From Ceratodon purpureus (lineage: Eukaryota > Streptophyta > Bryopsida > Pseudoditrichales > Ditrichaceae): a DNA stretch of 64,000 bases. The notes under the pieces are model-generated. The model did not search any database and had not been told where the DNA came from. It saw nothing but the letters and a program-made list of their open reading frames with translations. Location of the stretch: NCBI GenBank assembly GCA_014871385.1, contig CM026433.1, positions 7,430,740 to 7,494,739 of the forward strand, written 5' to 3'. The position numbers were made by a program, and so were the translations under genes. This document shows positions 1 through 11,980 of the stretch, piece after piece (within the stretch, counting starts at the first letter, position 1; each line of letters opens with the position of its first letter).

Positions 1-589
1 GTTGAGAATATGCATACCAAATTTCAAGTCCATGGGACTTATGAAACAAAAGTTATCAAAGATTAACCACCATGGGGTAGCTGTGAGAAAAGTTTCACAA
101 CTACCAAATTTGACACCCTCCCAAGGATTGAGGATTTTTTTTTTTACCTATAGAAATTGTGGAGTGGAAACGCCTTCATGTTGATTACATGTGTGAAAAA
201 TTTCAAGTCCAAAAGACCCACACAAAAAATGATATTCCAAATCTACCAATAGGCGTAGTTGTGAAAAACAAAGAGGAAAATCGTCTCACAACTTTGACAG
301 CCTCCCTAGAGTGGAGTATTTGTCATTTCAACATGAAATTTTCCACACGTGTTATAAACTAAAAAATGATTTTGTGCCAAAAATTTCATGTTCGAGCGGC
401 GTCTCGGACGTCGGCGGCGACCTCGCGGCCGTCCTCGCGATCTGACGGCCGAGATGCGGCCGCATCGTGGGATTGGCCGATCGGACGGTCAAAAAATGTT
501 TACCCGCCCCCCCAGAATCTCGTTTCACCTCGGGGTGAAACCTATTCTTGTGATTTTTTTTTCAAAGTCACAGGACGTCCTAGAGCGCT
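1..589. other. No gene seen; AT-rich then GC-rich non-coding
   Basis: The first 360 bases are AT-rich with no convincing coding frame. From about 385 the composition turns GC- and CpG-rich. The open frames there are compositional. This GC-rich stretch lies directly downstream (on the minus strand) of the transposase remnant at 590-866, so it may be decayed sequence of the same old element, but I see no motif that proves it. Confidence 0.5.
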
Positions 590-866
590 GGCGGAATGAC
601 TTCATGGCAGCGGCAATGAGCTTGGGGCCACCGCTGTTTGCTGCCGCCCTTAGCTTCAAAGCTGCTTTATCGGGGCCCTTCCCTCATTGTCCACCTTTGA
701 GCCATTCATGATAGTTCGTTATCTGCATAAACGCTCGAACCATGTCGTCCATCGTTGCTTCATAGATGCACTCCATAGTATTGCCGGACTGCATCAGCCT
801 CTTATGATGCACGGACTCTGCTAGATTGCACAAAGGAGACATGATCATGTCTCTTGATTCTTCTTT
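590..866 (-). pseudogene. Remnant of a transposase related to the one at 44.7-48.4 kb
   Basis: Read on the minus strand, this stretch translates to a peptide that aligns with the start of exon 2 of the transposase gene at 46,932. Both share a C-N-L-A-E-(S/T)-V-H-(H/N)-K core, then an A-T-(M/V)-D-D-(M/F)-V-R-A-F block, then an N-Y-x-x-(W/F)-L-K-G block and a G-P-(D/S)-K-K/A-A/E-L-(K/R)-L-R block. An in-frame TGA follows the L-K-G block. Only this segment of about 90 codons is recognisable and no first exon is found upstream, where a small inverted-repeat element sits. It is an old, diverged, dead copy of a family member and not a recent duplicate. The similarity was found by eye. Confidence 0.75.
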
Positions 867-967
867 TCAATATGTTATTACAATGATGAAATTATTTTGT
901 TTAGTGAGATTTTGACTTACTGTAGTATACAAGATACACTTCACATTTGTATGAGGTTTGGTTCATA

Positions 968-1398
968 AGGTCGAGGCACCTATAACCGACCAGTTAAGAG
1001 ATTTGCCACTAAGATTGGAGGTGTATAAGTTGAGGGAGATTTTTCCTTGAAGGGGAAATAGGTTTAAGGAGGAATGCAACTTTAAATGTCATGTTTACTT
1101 CAATATTTAATTTACAATGAATTTTGAAAGACATTTTTTTTGTAATACATACAACCGATATGTAGGCCCACCTAAAACCGACCACCATGACACCAAAATT
1201 TGATCACTGTGCTACTACCAAATTATTCCCGTATGATTCCCTTTGATTCCCTTTGATTCCCTTTTTATCAATCATGCTTGATACTTTCTTCTAGATCTCC
1301 CAAGATTTTGAACAGTAAGTGGTTGGAAAAAGAGGTCGGAAATGGAGAAGTCTACTGATTAGTTATGGGTACCTGGTCGGCTATGGGTGCCTCTACCT
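968..1398. mobile_element. TA-flanked MITE-like inverted-repeat element (copy 1)
   Basis: The left end reads AGGTCGAGGCACCTATAACC and continues GACCAG. The reverse complement of the right end reads AGGTAGAGGCACCCATAGCC and continues GACCAG. Both ends are bordered by TA (966-967 and 1399-1400). The 431-bp interior has no ORF. This is the layout of a non-autonomous DNA transposon of the Tc1/mariner type with TA target duplication. A related element lies at 13,575-13,975. Superfamily assignment rests only on the TA border and the inverted ends. Confidence 0.7.
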
Positions 1399-1775
1399 TA
1401 CTATGGGCAAATCATGATTTTTTCTCTGCCCAATTCATACTGAGAGTCCAAAGTCTTGGGCTGTGAATTGGACTATTGTAAGACCATGTAAGTGGACTTA
1501 CCAACCTTTGTTGTCTCCAGTAAGATCATGTAAGTAGACTTCCCAACCTTTGTTTTATCAATTTTCAAGTTAATGTTTGAAGATATAAAATAGATTGTAG
1601 ATAACTCTAAAATACAGAATACTATTATTTTGTAGGTATCTAAGAAGAAGACAAGCTTTTCAGTGAAGTCTAAAAATTGGTTTGCAACATTCTTGCAATG
1701 TGATTAATGGAATTCTTTGAAATTTCACCCTTTAGCGAGAGTGAAAATTATCTCTAAAATTCAAATTGATAAATT
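1399..1775. other. No gene seen
   Basis: AT-rich sequence between the small inverted-repeat element and the start of the duplicated PLATZ segment. I see no coding frame or repeat of note. Confidence 0.5.
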
Positions 1776-3784
1776 TTTTTTGACATATTTCTATTCAAAA
1801 ATTTAAATACCAAAAAATATAATAAATTTATATTCTCTTATAGATGCATTATGTTAGTTAAAGAATATGAAATAATTTTAAATTATGAATAAAAAATCTT
1901 TTAAGATACATACAAAGAAGTTCTTTAATCAAACTTGTTCAATGTTTATAATAATTACAGTTTGACAATCTTTATTGAAAAAAGCCTTGGAGATTTCACT
2001 CATTTTACTTCTTACACTAATACATGCCATAAAGGATTATTTTCCTCAAAGAGTATAAATATACGAGAATATACTATACTATAAAGAAGACCAATAATTT
2101 TTTTCAGATATATTTTTCACTAGATGTTAAATACAATTCTCTATTTTAAAAATAAAATTATTTGTAATTTAATGAGGCTACATGATATTTAAAATTATAT
2201 ATTCTGTCCTAAAATGAATAAATACTATTGTATATTTGACCTAACATATTTTAGTAAAATTGTTACCAAATCACAAAATATTAACATGAGTTTTTCATTG
2301 TATGTGATCTGAATTTCAGAAAATCCTGATCAATTAATTTTCAATATATTACCCCAAAACCGTCAAATTTATTATAAATGTGGGATATAACATAAATCAC
2401 AATTCATTCCATAATTTTCAAGTAAAAAAATTAGATGAAATAGATTGAAAATCTCAACAATGTTTTTGAAAATGTGAACAAAAATACAGTTTACCACAAC
2501 AACCTCCAGTGACCAAAAACCTGCAAAATGCGAGAGACGCTGCCTCGGCAGGCAACAGGCTTTCACAACAAGCATGCATCGACCACCGAGACTCACAGCT
2601 TGCAATTGGCGGCAGATTCAACCACCGAGACTCGCAGCCTCGGTTGGAAGCTTGCAGCTCTAGTATATGGCCTCACCTCTCACGCCATCATTTCTCTCTT
2701 GCTCTCGCCCTGAGGTTGTGCTGCACCTCTCTAGAGCTCGGACCTGCAGAACGATCATCAATCGATCACCTCGCCTGGAGCTCCTCTGTTTCAGGTAATT
2801 CAGGTCTGGTAACCTTTTGTTGATGTTTCGACAATATGGTTGTATGGTTAGAGTCTTGGAGCTGCTAGTTGCATTAGTTGCATTACTGATAGAGCTCATT
2901 ACATTGCATGGTTTCTAGCTTGTACATATTGAATTATGTGTTGTGCATTGTGTTGTCCAAAGATTTCTCGATGAATCCAAACCCGAAGTACTGATCTAAT
3001 TACGTGGTGTGGTGTGCCTCCTCTCAGGTGTGCTGCGGTCGGATATTGGTAACATGGCGGGCAATGCAATTGGCGATCACTTTCTAAGTCTGTGGAGGGC
3101 TCTGCTCGATGCCGAGTGTTTCATTATCACGGACGGCGGATGCCAAACCTGCTTGACGCGAAACGAGTGCGGTAAGGTTTTTTGTATCGACTGCACACTA
3201 GGTGGAGTATGCGAGGGATCCTTTCTGCATGGTCGTGCACACGCTGAGCACAGGGGGATCCGCGTGTGGAAAGTGACGAGGACATATTCGGTTTGCGTCG
3301 ACGACATGAGGGGGCTCATGCCGGATGACCTGATCAACCGAATCCAGCTATACTCTCAAAATGACCGCAACAATTGCAAGTTGTTCAAGCCGGTGATGGA
3401 CGGCCAGGGCGCAGGTGGTAACAGGCGAAGGATATGCACTGCTTGCAACGATCCCATCTCGCCATCTCGCCATCCGAACACTTCGGAACATCCAGTATGT
3501 TCGGTACAGTGCCTGATCGACCAAGCAGCAGCCGAAGCACTCGCCCAAGCAGCAGCCGAAGCTGCCCAACAGCAACAACCGCGGCGGAGACGTCGCAAAC
3601 AAAATCAATCATCTGTTAAGAGATCGAAGCCCGGCAACGAATACAGATGGCCATATTGGGAGGATTTCCATGTAGTGTAGTTGTTGAAGAGGGTTCGGTC
3701 CTCGTATGTACTATAGTGCGGAAGATTTGTGTTATATTTTGCGAAGCAAATTTGTATTTTTATACATGATGAATATTCATTGAG
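1776..3784 (+). repeat. Duplicated PLATZ segment, copy 1 (partner at 61,708-64,000)
   Basis: From the word TTGACATATTTCTATTC onward this segment matches the one starting near 61,708 in the same orientation. The match runs through about 700 bp of AT-rich upstream DNA, the 5' UTR, the UTR intron, the coding exon and a 3' block ending in TGAATATTCATTGAGT. Copy 1 lacks roughly 285 bp of 3' UTR present in copy 2 (about 63,607-63,895). The right end of the duplication is not fixed, because copy 2 runs off the window. Confidence 0.9.
3054..3680 (+). CDS. PLATZ-like zinc-dependent DNA-binding protein (copy 1)
   Basis: A 208-residue protein starting at MAGNAIG. PLATZ proteins are plant-specific regulators that bind A/T-rich DNA with zinc. 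The visible features fit the family in order: an F-L-x-L-W-R-x-L-L start, a C-x2-C followed by C-G-K-V-F-C-I-D-C, a G-V-C and an H-A-E-H-R-G block, a V-D-D-M-R-G-L-M-P-D-D-L-I-N segment ending in the Q-L-Y-S-Q-N box, and a C-terminal C-x2-C with C-S-V-Q-C. An alanine/glutamine run and an R-R-R-R-R-K basic stretch follow, probably a nuclear localisation signal. A 5' UTR intron (2,795-3,027, GT-AG) precedes the ATG, and the untranslated first exon is strongly conserved in copy 2. The protein ends 11 residues later than copy 2: its AGATGG codons read on where copy 2 has AGATAG. The cysteine spacing is looser than in typical PLATZ proteins, so the assignment is to the family only. Confidence 0.8.
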   Translation: MAGNAIGDHFLSLWRALLDAECFIITDGGCQTCLTRNECGKVFCIDCTLGGVCEGSFLHGRAHAEHRGIRVWKVTRTYSVCVDDMRGLMPDDLINRIQLYSQNDRNNCKLFKPVMDGQGAGGNRRRICTACNDPISPSRHPNTSEHPVCSVQCLIDQAAAEALAQAAAEAAQQQQPRRRRRKQNQSSVKRSKPGNEYRWPYWEDFHVV

Positions 3785-6614
3785 TTTGAATGTGGATACA
3801 TCACATGCCGAGATACTTTGGAAATGTTCAGTAACTTACGTTTTGCTCTAGGGTCTGTGTTTGTTTGGTTTTTCCATTGAGTCACCAATACTTGATTCAT
3901 AGTCAATGAACTTTTGTAATTGTTTTGGCATGCGGTTATCTTACAAAGTTTTTCAAAGCAGCCAAGTTGGTAACAGTAGCAGGAGAACAGTGTGAATATA
4001 TTAATATCTTTGGAGAATTTTACTAGCGACAAGCTTCACATTTTAGTATAGAATTTGTAGAGATCACATCAATTAGCTTAGGAACTTGGCTAGTTGATAT
4101 AGAAAATAATTTAGTCTTTTTACATATATGATTCATCATAATGTATTGTGTTCCTTATCTTGTCTACATAGAGTTAGTTTTAGGTGATAGTGATATGGTT
4201 GTACATTATCTTGATTGCAATGAAGACCTTCACTACTCGAGCATTGAGTAAGAATTAATTTTGTGATATACTTGCTAAATAGTTTCTTCTTATTTGAAAT
4301 GGAAAGTTTAGAACTTCACATTTCACTTAACAAAATTCTTTGAACAAAAGATATTGGTTACTGAAAATATCTTGTAAACAGCTATATGGTGTGCAAGCAA
4401 GTATAAACTACTTTGTTTCCAGATGACTTTAATTGTTGTAAACAATAAAGAAAACAACATATAAAATCAATTTGTTTTTTAATTCATATGCATTAGCTCT
4501 ACTTTTTAGGTATTGTACGTTCTGAAAAATTAATTGTAGTGATTGTAATTCTTAATAGGGATTTGTCTGTATACGATTCTATAAACTTTCCATCACATAA
4601 TTCGACGTTGGTGAACCTCCGGGGTTTTTTGAAGGATTCCTCCACGCCAAAAAACTTGGGAAGATTATATCATTTTAACATTATGAATCAAAACTTTATA
4701 GAGAACCAAATTTCTTTTAAGAGGAATCTTTTGATTGTTTGTTGAATGATTGAAATTTAAACTCCTTATTCAAATTTTAGAGATTTTTGACACAATTCTT
4801 AAATATATTTTTCATTTATATCTCTAAAAATACATCAAAATTTTCCATCACTTTATACTAAGAGAGGGCCCAAGAGTCTCAACTTGTAAAAGAATTTTCT
4901 TTAAAATAGGCTTATGTTACTATGTAATAAAATGAGGACTTCAAAGAAATGTAAAAATCAAATAATAAGAAAAAACATGTTGTATTGTATTTTTACAAAG
5001 ATATGTTACTTTGATACCTTGTTTCTTTTTGCAAGTATGATCTTGGTCTTTCAAAGACTTACAAGATTGACATCAATCATCGTTCAAAGTAGTCTGTCTG
5101 AATTTTGGCACAACATCATTTGTAGTGATCCAAATGTTGTTGAAACATATTAAAGGATGTCTTCCAACAAGACCTGATTTGCAAGGAGGAATTGCTTGAT
5201 TGTTTTGAAGATAACCCTCATCATTGTGTTTCTAATGGCAAAATGTAACTATAAGCCAAAAGATATGATTTGATGCCAAAAGCGCCCAGCTCAAAAGAAT
5301 GTCCTTGAGAAGGTTGTTTGTCCAAACATTTTTTTTCATATTGATCTTTTGGTGTAAGTTGAAGTGAATGTCCCCTCAAACGAAACCTTAAAAGAATTAA
5401 AGTTTTAATGTGTAATTTTATCCTTGTAAATAAACTTTTTGATTGTCAAAACACTGAACTTCTTATTTCACTGTCAACTATTTCAAAATCTTCAATAACA
5501 TACATAATTGTTTTGAAGATGTTTTCTTATTCAATTCCTAGTTGACTTTGTAAAATACTATATCCATTATTGTATTTAAAAATATACAATCCAAATTTAA
5601 TATATGGTTTGAAGCCTAACATTGTTGAATCTGCATAGGAATGAAGAATGGTCCACTTTTTGTACATTCACCCGAGTTGAATATTGGATTGAATTAAATT
5701 GGAAGTTTGGGGCCGAAGACCATGTACAGCCAAGATAACTAGGTGTTACTATATTTAGAGGTGAAAAGAAGCTTGACTAATCCTATGATTGAAAGAGAGC
5801 TCCGAATGAGGTGCAGAGCCCCACAAGGTTAGGGTTACAAATGTGCACAAGCCCATTCCCACTTTATATACCCAAACCCCAGTTCAATATATGCCCATAC
5901 CTCCGGTTTAATATACACCCATACCCCGGTTTGATTCAGCCAGGCATGCATCCCAAAAGGCTGATGTACTCAAAAACCTCCAGGAGATAAATCTTAAACC
6001 AATGAGGTGCATACCCCTTTCATAAAAGGAAACAGACTCCAAGGGAAACACACATTCCATAACATTGAAGAGAACTGAGTGCCATGACGGTGTTCAGCAA
6101 GCAAGGAAGTAAAGCACCTGGTCGAACTATCAAAGCCACTGAACAAAAGAAAGCAAACCACTTCTGAAATTCTAGCAGGTTTTCACATGTTTAAAATAAA
6201 AAATAAAACCTTTTGGATGTCAGTGCACCGGTGCTCATTGATCAACTCAAAGTTTTCCTTGTCAAATTACAACTAATCAAACTGTTCTATGAAGGCAACT
6301 TAGAGAGCCCCACATATGCTTGCCCAGATCAAGCCCTTTCAATACTGGTGGACATGAAGTGGCCCCAGCCTTCGAATCATTAACTGAAGCCATACACGGG
6401 AAGCAAAAAAAATAAAAAAAAATAAAAAGGGAAAGGAAAACATTAAAGAGATGAGCCCCGAACTACTCACGAGAATGTATGTTACAACTCAAGAATGTTT
6501 GGTGATTTTCTAAAAGAAAAGCTGAAGAGAAACCCCGAACACCAACTACTTGCCACTGTTTGGATTAACCTGCAAAATGTTTGGTAACTTGCTTTGAGAA
6601 AAGCTAAAAAGAAA
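3785..6614. other. Long AT-rich intergenic stretch, no gene seen
   Basis: About 2.8 kb of AT-rich DNA. The short open frames at 4,539 and 4,914 have no protein-like character or conserved motif. Near 5,860-5,940 a short C-rich phrase (CCCATACC...CCGGTTT) is repeated three times. I see no promoter signal that can be tied to a neighbour. Confidence 0.5.
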
Positions 6615-9084
6615 CTACTTGTCACTGTTTGGCTTCACCTGCAAAATGTTTCCGAAACTGAGAACGCGTTCCTCCTTGGCATCAGAAGTGGAAGCAGCTT
6701 GGGTTTCTTCTTCTCGTTGGAGTATCGGCGGCAACGAGAGTTGTGGCAGGTTGAGACCGCTGGAGGTCTCTTCTCCAGCTTCGGCTTTGTCCTTCTCAGG
6801 GCTCTTGAAGTTGTCAGTCAAGATGCCTCCCACATAGCCCCATGGATCGCTGACCTTGTTCTTTACTCTCTTCACTACTTTGACGACGATGTACCTCCAC
6901 ACGAATGAGGATACAAGCATTACCCCTAAAACTACATGCGTGAACCGGTTCTGATTGACGATTTTCTTGGCGATGTCTTTTGCGTTGTCGGTATCGCTGG
7001 AGTCGTCGCTATCTGAAGAAGAAGAATGATCCGGATCGCCTTTACGTTTCTTCTTCTTCTTTTTCGAGGAGGAAGTGGGCACCATGGAGGAAGGAGACTT
7101 CATGGAATGGACTAATTTGTTCACTGCTTCTGAGTTTCTGGTGACCAACGCTGAGGCGGTTTTAGCAGTCTCAGCTGCTGACTTTGCTGCCAGTGTTGCA
7201 GCTTCTACCGCCTTCTTCATCTCGTCCTTGGTGATTTTCCTCCCTTTGCCTCCCCGCTTGCTGATATCCCACACGCTCCTGCCACGTGACAATGACCTCG
7301 CGGCTCTACGATTCTGTCTGTGCTGGTACTTCTGGTCCCTCAAAGTTTGGACCTGCGACAATAACAACATAGTCACAAACAGAATGGCACGGATTCAAGA
7401 ATTACGAATAGAAGGAGAGCACAGGAAAATAAAACCCAAACACTGTGGAGATTGAAATCAAATAAATTATAAACAACATGTAATCACCAGGAGGAATGAA
7501 AATATTCACCTGATCAAGCAACTTCGATAAGAGCTGCAAGTCTACGGAACCGGCTGAAGACACTTCACTTCCTTCCAAATGTTCATTCAGCCCCAGAGCG
7601 TCTTTCAGCTTCGTAGAATCCTCTTGGTGTTGCTTCGAAGATAGACGCCCATCTTCTCGAAGTAGCCGAAGAATTGCATTTTCAACGAGATCCAGATCCT
7701 CCGTGGCACAATTACCTAGAAATATTGTACTGTCCCTGTCGGTCTCTGAATCTGAGCCAACAGACCTCTCTGAATCTAAAAGCCCAGATACAGACTGGTT
7801 CGCTCTCTGATTAACTTCAGCATCCTCACTGTCACTCACTTCGATAACTGCATGTGCAGAATCCTCAAGACCTTCTCTAGAGAAGAATGCAGACGGCAGA
7901 GACATTTCACGTGCAGTTAACTTTCCATCCTTGTCATTCGCAAGAGCTGGAGCGGTGAACAAATCCGCAGCATCCCTCTTAGCGTAATTTCTCTGATCAC
8001 TCTGAATGTCTCTCAAAAAATCCTGAAAAACAATTCCAGATTAAACCATTCAGTTTCCAGTTTTCACAATACTCAAAATGGAGGACCAACTAAAGCCAGA
8101 AAACAACTAATCATGCCGTTTTTCATGACCAGATAAGAATTCTCAGAGCTTCACCTCTTCACACCTGTAGGACATGAACCTCCAGCCAAAGAAGCGATTG
8201 CTAACATGTCTTCCAAACTCAAGAAGCAGAGTAACAACCCATACACATGTCGAAGGAAGATTCAATGCAAATAATAAATACTACCCAAAAAAAAATCCTT
8301 TCTGACCTCATTAACGGGTCCCCGACTGTTTTCAACCTTTACACTCGCAACATTCGCCTCCCTGTGTCAACAAAAAACGAGTGGGCACGAAGCAAAACGT
8401 ATCAAAAGGATGTCGTGTGCACATTAAAGAACATATGACAGTCTAAACCCTTAAAATTTTAACCACTGATGCTGCTCAGAAATAACAACCACCCACCTAA
8501 CACATACTAAAAACACAATCCCACTTACAAAATACCCCCAAATTGAGCACTGAATAAAATCAACGACACTATACAATGGCAGTATCCGACAAGACTTAAG
8601 CAACACCAAAGACACAAGAGATTTTTTTCCTACTGCAGGCTAATCTTGTTAGCTGCTAAACACAAACACAATATTGTCGAAATTGCGGAGCACACAAATG
8701 CAAGCATCATCACCTACTTCACAAGTTTCCATGGCAAAGAAACAAGTGACCCGTTAACACATTTCAGCATCCGAATAAAACCAAGCACTCGAAACTCCAA
8801 TCGGGAAGACCGTATAGCGAAGCTTACAAAAGGAAAAAAATCCTATTCAACCCACAAACGAAGAGGCTACCCTAATACCCACAAACAGAAGCAAAGAGAC
8901 AAACCAAGCAAGGAAGAGAGGAAACAAACCCGTACATGTTAGGATTGGCCAAATTCCGAAGCGCTTTCTCCATGGCTTGCGTCGCGCGGTCCGACATGAG
9001 CGACGACGATTGACTGAACACAGATAACGGAACGTCCGCGGTGTGGTGGCTATCGACGTCGGTGGCCGCCGGGGTTCCTACCAT
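6615..9084 (-). CDS. Predicted membrane protein, four exons, function unknown
   Basis: Exons on the minus strand, in order: about 9,084-8,926; 8,217-8,155; 8,022-7,510; 7,352-6,615. They join in frame to about 490 residues. The second exon is only 63 nt (reads FGRHVSNRFFGWRFMSYRC plus two acidic residues) and is too short to stand out as an ORF. Exon 1 holds a D-R-A-T-Q-A-M-E-K-A-L-R-N-L helix. Exon 3 is acidic and includes V-I-E-V-S-D-S-E-D, a typical SUMO-interacting motif. Exon 4 has an alanine-rich helix, a lysine run (SSSKKKKKKRKGD) and one transmembrane segment (THVVLGVMLVSSFVWRYIVV), followed by S-D-P-W-G-Y-V-G-G-I-L. I do not recognise the family. The exon 1 donor is uncertain: GTTTCC at 8,925 keeps the frame, while a nearby GTTTGT does not. 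The other junctions are clean GT-AG. Confidence 0.72.
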
Positions 9085-10140
9085 CGCTGCTCCTCCCTCC
9101 GACCCTCGTCATGGCTCCCCTCATGCTCCCTCTCCCGCCATGAAGATGATGCAAACGCCGCAGCTTTCACTCCAAAACCCCCACAAAACAACCTCATCGA
9201 ACTTCTCACGACAATTTCCTCATCATTGTTTCCATAACTACCTTCTCTCCCTCATCCCAACCCATGGCAACAAAACGCATCTCTTCACGCGACGTTCCAC
9301 CACCATTCTGCCACCATCGCCATGACCATCTTCGTATGTCAACAACTGACTTCACCCATCATAAGTTAACCATCACGACATGGATTTCTCTACTCTTGGC
9401 AACAGAATGGTAAACTCATGACTTGAAATGAGTTCCTCCGAAATGAGTTCCTGCGCTTGCCAAGTGTGGTCCTCACAAACTGTGCAAGATTGCGATGCCC
9501 CAAATTTAGCGCCGCTCCTTCACAGAGCCAGAACGAAAACTGGGCCAATATTTGGTGATATCATCCTGGTTTTTGTTTTTCCTTTTTGTTTTTGGAACAA
9601 ATGAAATGGTTTTGTCAGTTGGTGTTGTGAAGTGATGCTCAGGTTTTGGTGTTGTGTTTGTACTCTTTGCAATTAAACGGTGTTTGTAAAAAAAATGAGG
9701 AAAAATGATGCTCAGGTTGAGTACCTGGGTTAAGAATATGGAATTAGATTTGTTTTTGAAAATATGTTTTTTTAAAATGAGGTTGGTCGGGGGACTGGCT
9801 ATGGTGCTTGACAATTTGAGTTGTTCCAGTGTGATACAACACAATATAGCATAGCTTTAGAGCGGTTTATATGGGGTTAGTGTGAGTAGAAGTGAAGGGA
9901 CAGCTCCGGGATTCCGAACAGGTGGCCTTTGGGGGTGTTGGATGAGTTTACAAGGTTTTTATTGGTTTGGGAGTTTCTGGTTGTTTTCATTTATTTTATT
10001 CTTTTCCTTGAATTGTAGGTTGTTTTGTGATGGATTTTGGCATGGAGCAGGAAAAAGGGTCGGCATCTCGGAGGTGGGCTAGCTAGATGTGGATCAGATG
10101 GTTTTGTGTAAAGCTGGAACTGTTGCTTTGGTAAGATCGT
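9085..10140. other. Upstream region of the 490-aa gene; otherwise no gene seen
   Basis: The first 250 bp lie just upstream of the ATG at 9,084 and are C- and T-rich on the plus strand, probably the 5' UTR and promoter of that gene. The remainder to 10,140 holds only short open frames without coding character. Confidence 0.45.
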
Positions 10141-10159
10141 TGTGAACGTTCCCCTTTCC

Positions 10160-11470
10160 AGAGTCTGAATTGGTGCCAAAATGGACTACCAAACCAAGTG
10201 CGGAGAATCAGTGATGGATGTTTTGCTAATCTTGATTGTGTCTTCGACAAAACCAAGTCCACAGGAGCAGGGATAGCTCATTGCTAATCTTGCGTCTCTG
10301 GTCAGATTTGAAATGCCGTCAATGAACAGCTCATGGATGACCGGTGAGAAGTTAACTTCACACGAGGAATCGTACCGAAATGTGTGTGGTACTGGCCTGA
10401 TTCGTGGCAAAAGGCGAGGGAATAATAACCAAAATCTGGTTTGTTACATGGTAGTTACAGTGGTCAAAACACAAACATGAGTTGCTGAAACTTGTTCTGA
10501 GAGTCACCTCTGACCACCCACACCAATACGCATTTAGAAATAATATCATCTGGAAAGGATCTAGAGTGTTTCAGATGAAGAATGATGGCAATGGAATCCA
10601 TGGATGGACCCCATCGATCTTTTCCACCAGTAGCTACCACATAACGTGAATGCGAACATAAAATGTAGAGGTGACAGACAACCATCCGATCAAAAGGAAA
10701 TGGTTATTTTCCATATTCATGGACTGCTTTTAAATTATGGTGTCTTTCTTTTGTGATCCTTGATTGATCATCTTTGAAGAAGATGAAACAAGATCCAACC
10801 ATTGATATCATGTCCAGTAATGTACAAGCAGCCCCTGCGAAGTATTCTTCAATTTTCCACTTCCCAAGGGACAGGTGACCCTGCTTCAGCTGAAGATTGT
10901 TTAACAGGACGTCGTTAAGCAGTGATCTAAAGATCCAACTGGAACTTGTGATGCTCGGTACACATGCTGTTTTGAATATGGGTTAACCGTCTTGTATGAT
11001 GGGACTGTTAGTTGATGGATACGTTACACATTGTGCTTTGGATTTAGGCAGTAAGCAGTAATATATCTTGCCAAAGTGAGTGGTGGAATCCAGAATTTCG
11101 TGAGCCTTTGAAGCTTCTGCCAGAGGAAGGACGATGTCGATCATCACCTTGACATTGCCCGCTTCAATCTCAGACCATACTTTCTCCAATACATCCTGCA
11201 CAATCTCGCCCTTTTTCTCCACTGACTTCCCGTGCAATCCTGCTCCTGTGGATCAACAAGCCCCAACGTGTTTCAGTTTGTGAGCGATATTACAGTGTTG
11301 TGTGCAGAATATCTGTAACATAGCTTGTTTCCACAAAGAAACTCTACATCCAACCTTGGTTTGAATGTCTAGCTTCTAGTTCACCGACTGATAATCAATG
11401 AAGTGGGTACTTGTGCCAGCCTCCACACTTGAAACTAGAGAAAAATTCTGCCAATGTGGATTTTGTTTTC
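10160..11470 (-). repeat. Diverged duplicate of the 3' region of the quinone-oxidoreductase gene
   Basis: This segment aligns with about 50,900-51,850 in the same orientation, including the phrase TGGTGCCAAAAT, the downstream sequence around AACCAAAATCTGG, the last coding exon and part of the intron before it. By eye the match is clearly imperfect, so the copy is not recent. It carries only the final exon (see the pseudogene entry). Confidence 0.75.
10983..11245 (-). pseudogene. Last exon of a PIG3-type quinone oxidoreductase, stranded and frameshifted
   Basis: The exon begins after an intact acceptor (CCACAG at 11,251-11,246) and encodes [20 protein letters not shown], matching exon 6 of the gene at 51,431-53,898. 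Near the end the functional gene reads [13 protein letters not shown]. Here extra bases after the I codon shift the frame and add about 23 unrelated residues before a stop at 10,983. None of exons 1-5 is present nearby, so this cannot make an enzyme. It is a partial duplication product. Confidence 0.8.
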
Positions 11471-11980
11471 TTTAGCTTAATTTTTGTCGATGCCACACTG
11501 TTGCCATTCTGACATCACCGTGCTAGAGAATCAGATTCTGGCGCATACAAAGATTGTGTCTGGAATCACACCTGAGGATTTCTGCTGGAGGTCGGAGAGG
11601 CCAAGGTGATCAATTCGTCGTTGAGGTTGGGCGAGAGTTCTTGCTAAGATTTCTTTTGATACTTCTCGGTTCAGATCTAAACTTGCAGTTTTGTTTCTGC
11701 ACTGACGTTGGAAAGCAATCAATGGATGCGGTGAAGCCGAACATTGTCGATCAACTTTGCTCGTGGGGTTGCTGCCACATGATCACAACCCTGAAACCCT
11801 AAACCTGGCTTTCCATCATTTTCTGCGGTTTCGTTCCTATATGTCTTCACTAAGTTAGGCGGCTTCAGTCCCTTGTTTGTTGTGTGAGAATGTGGTTCTC
11901 CAACGAGTCCTTTCGTTAGGGGTTGGTGCAAAGCCACTTCAGATGATCTCTGCGGCAGTCTTTCTGTGAAGGCCATGATT

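Noticed and set aside
2509..2823. 104-codon plus-strand frame conserved in both PLATZ copies (also 62,437-62,733)
   Set aside because: It spans the untranslated first exon and a splice donor; conservation is explained by the duplication. The 3' parts differ by indels that shift the frame. An upstream ORF role is possible and is noted under the PLATZ finding.
7075..7455. 126-codon plus-strand frame
   Set aside because: Antisense shadow of exon 4 of the minus-strand membrane-protein gene.
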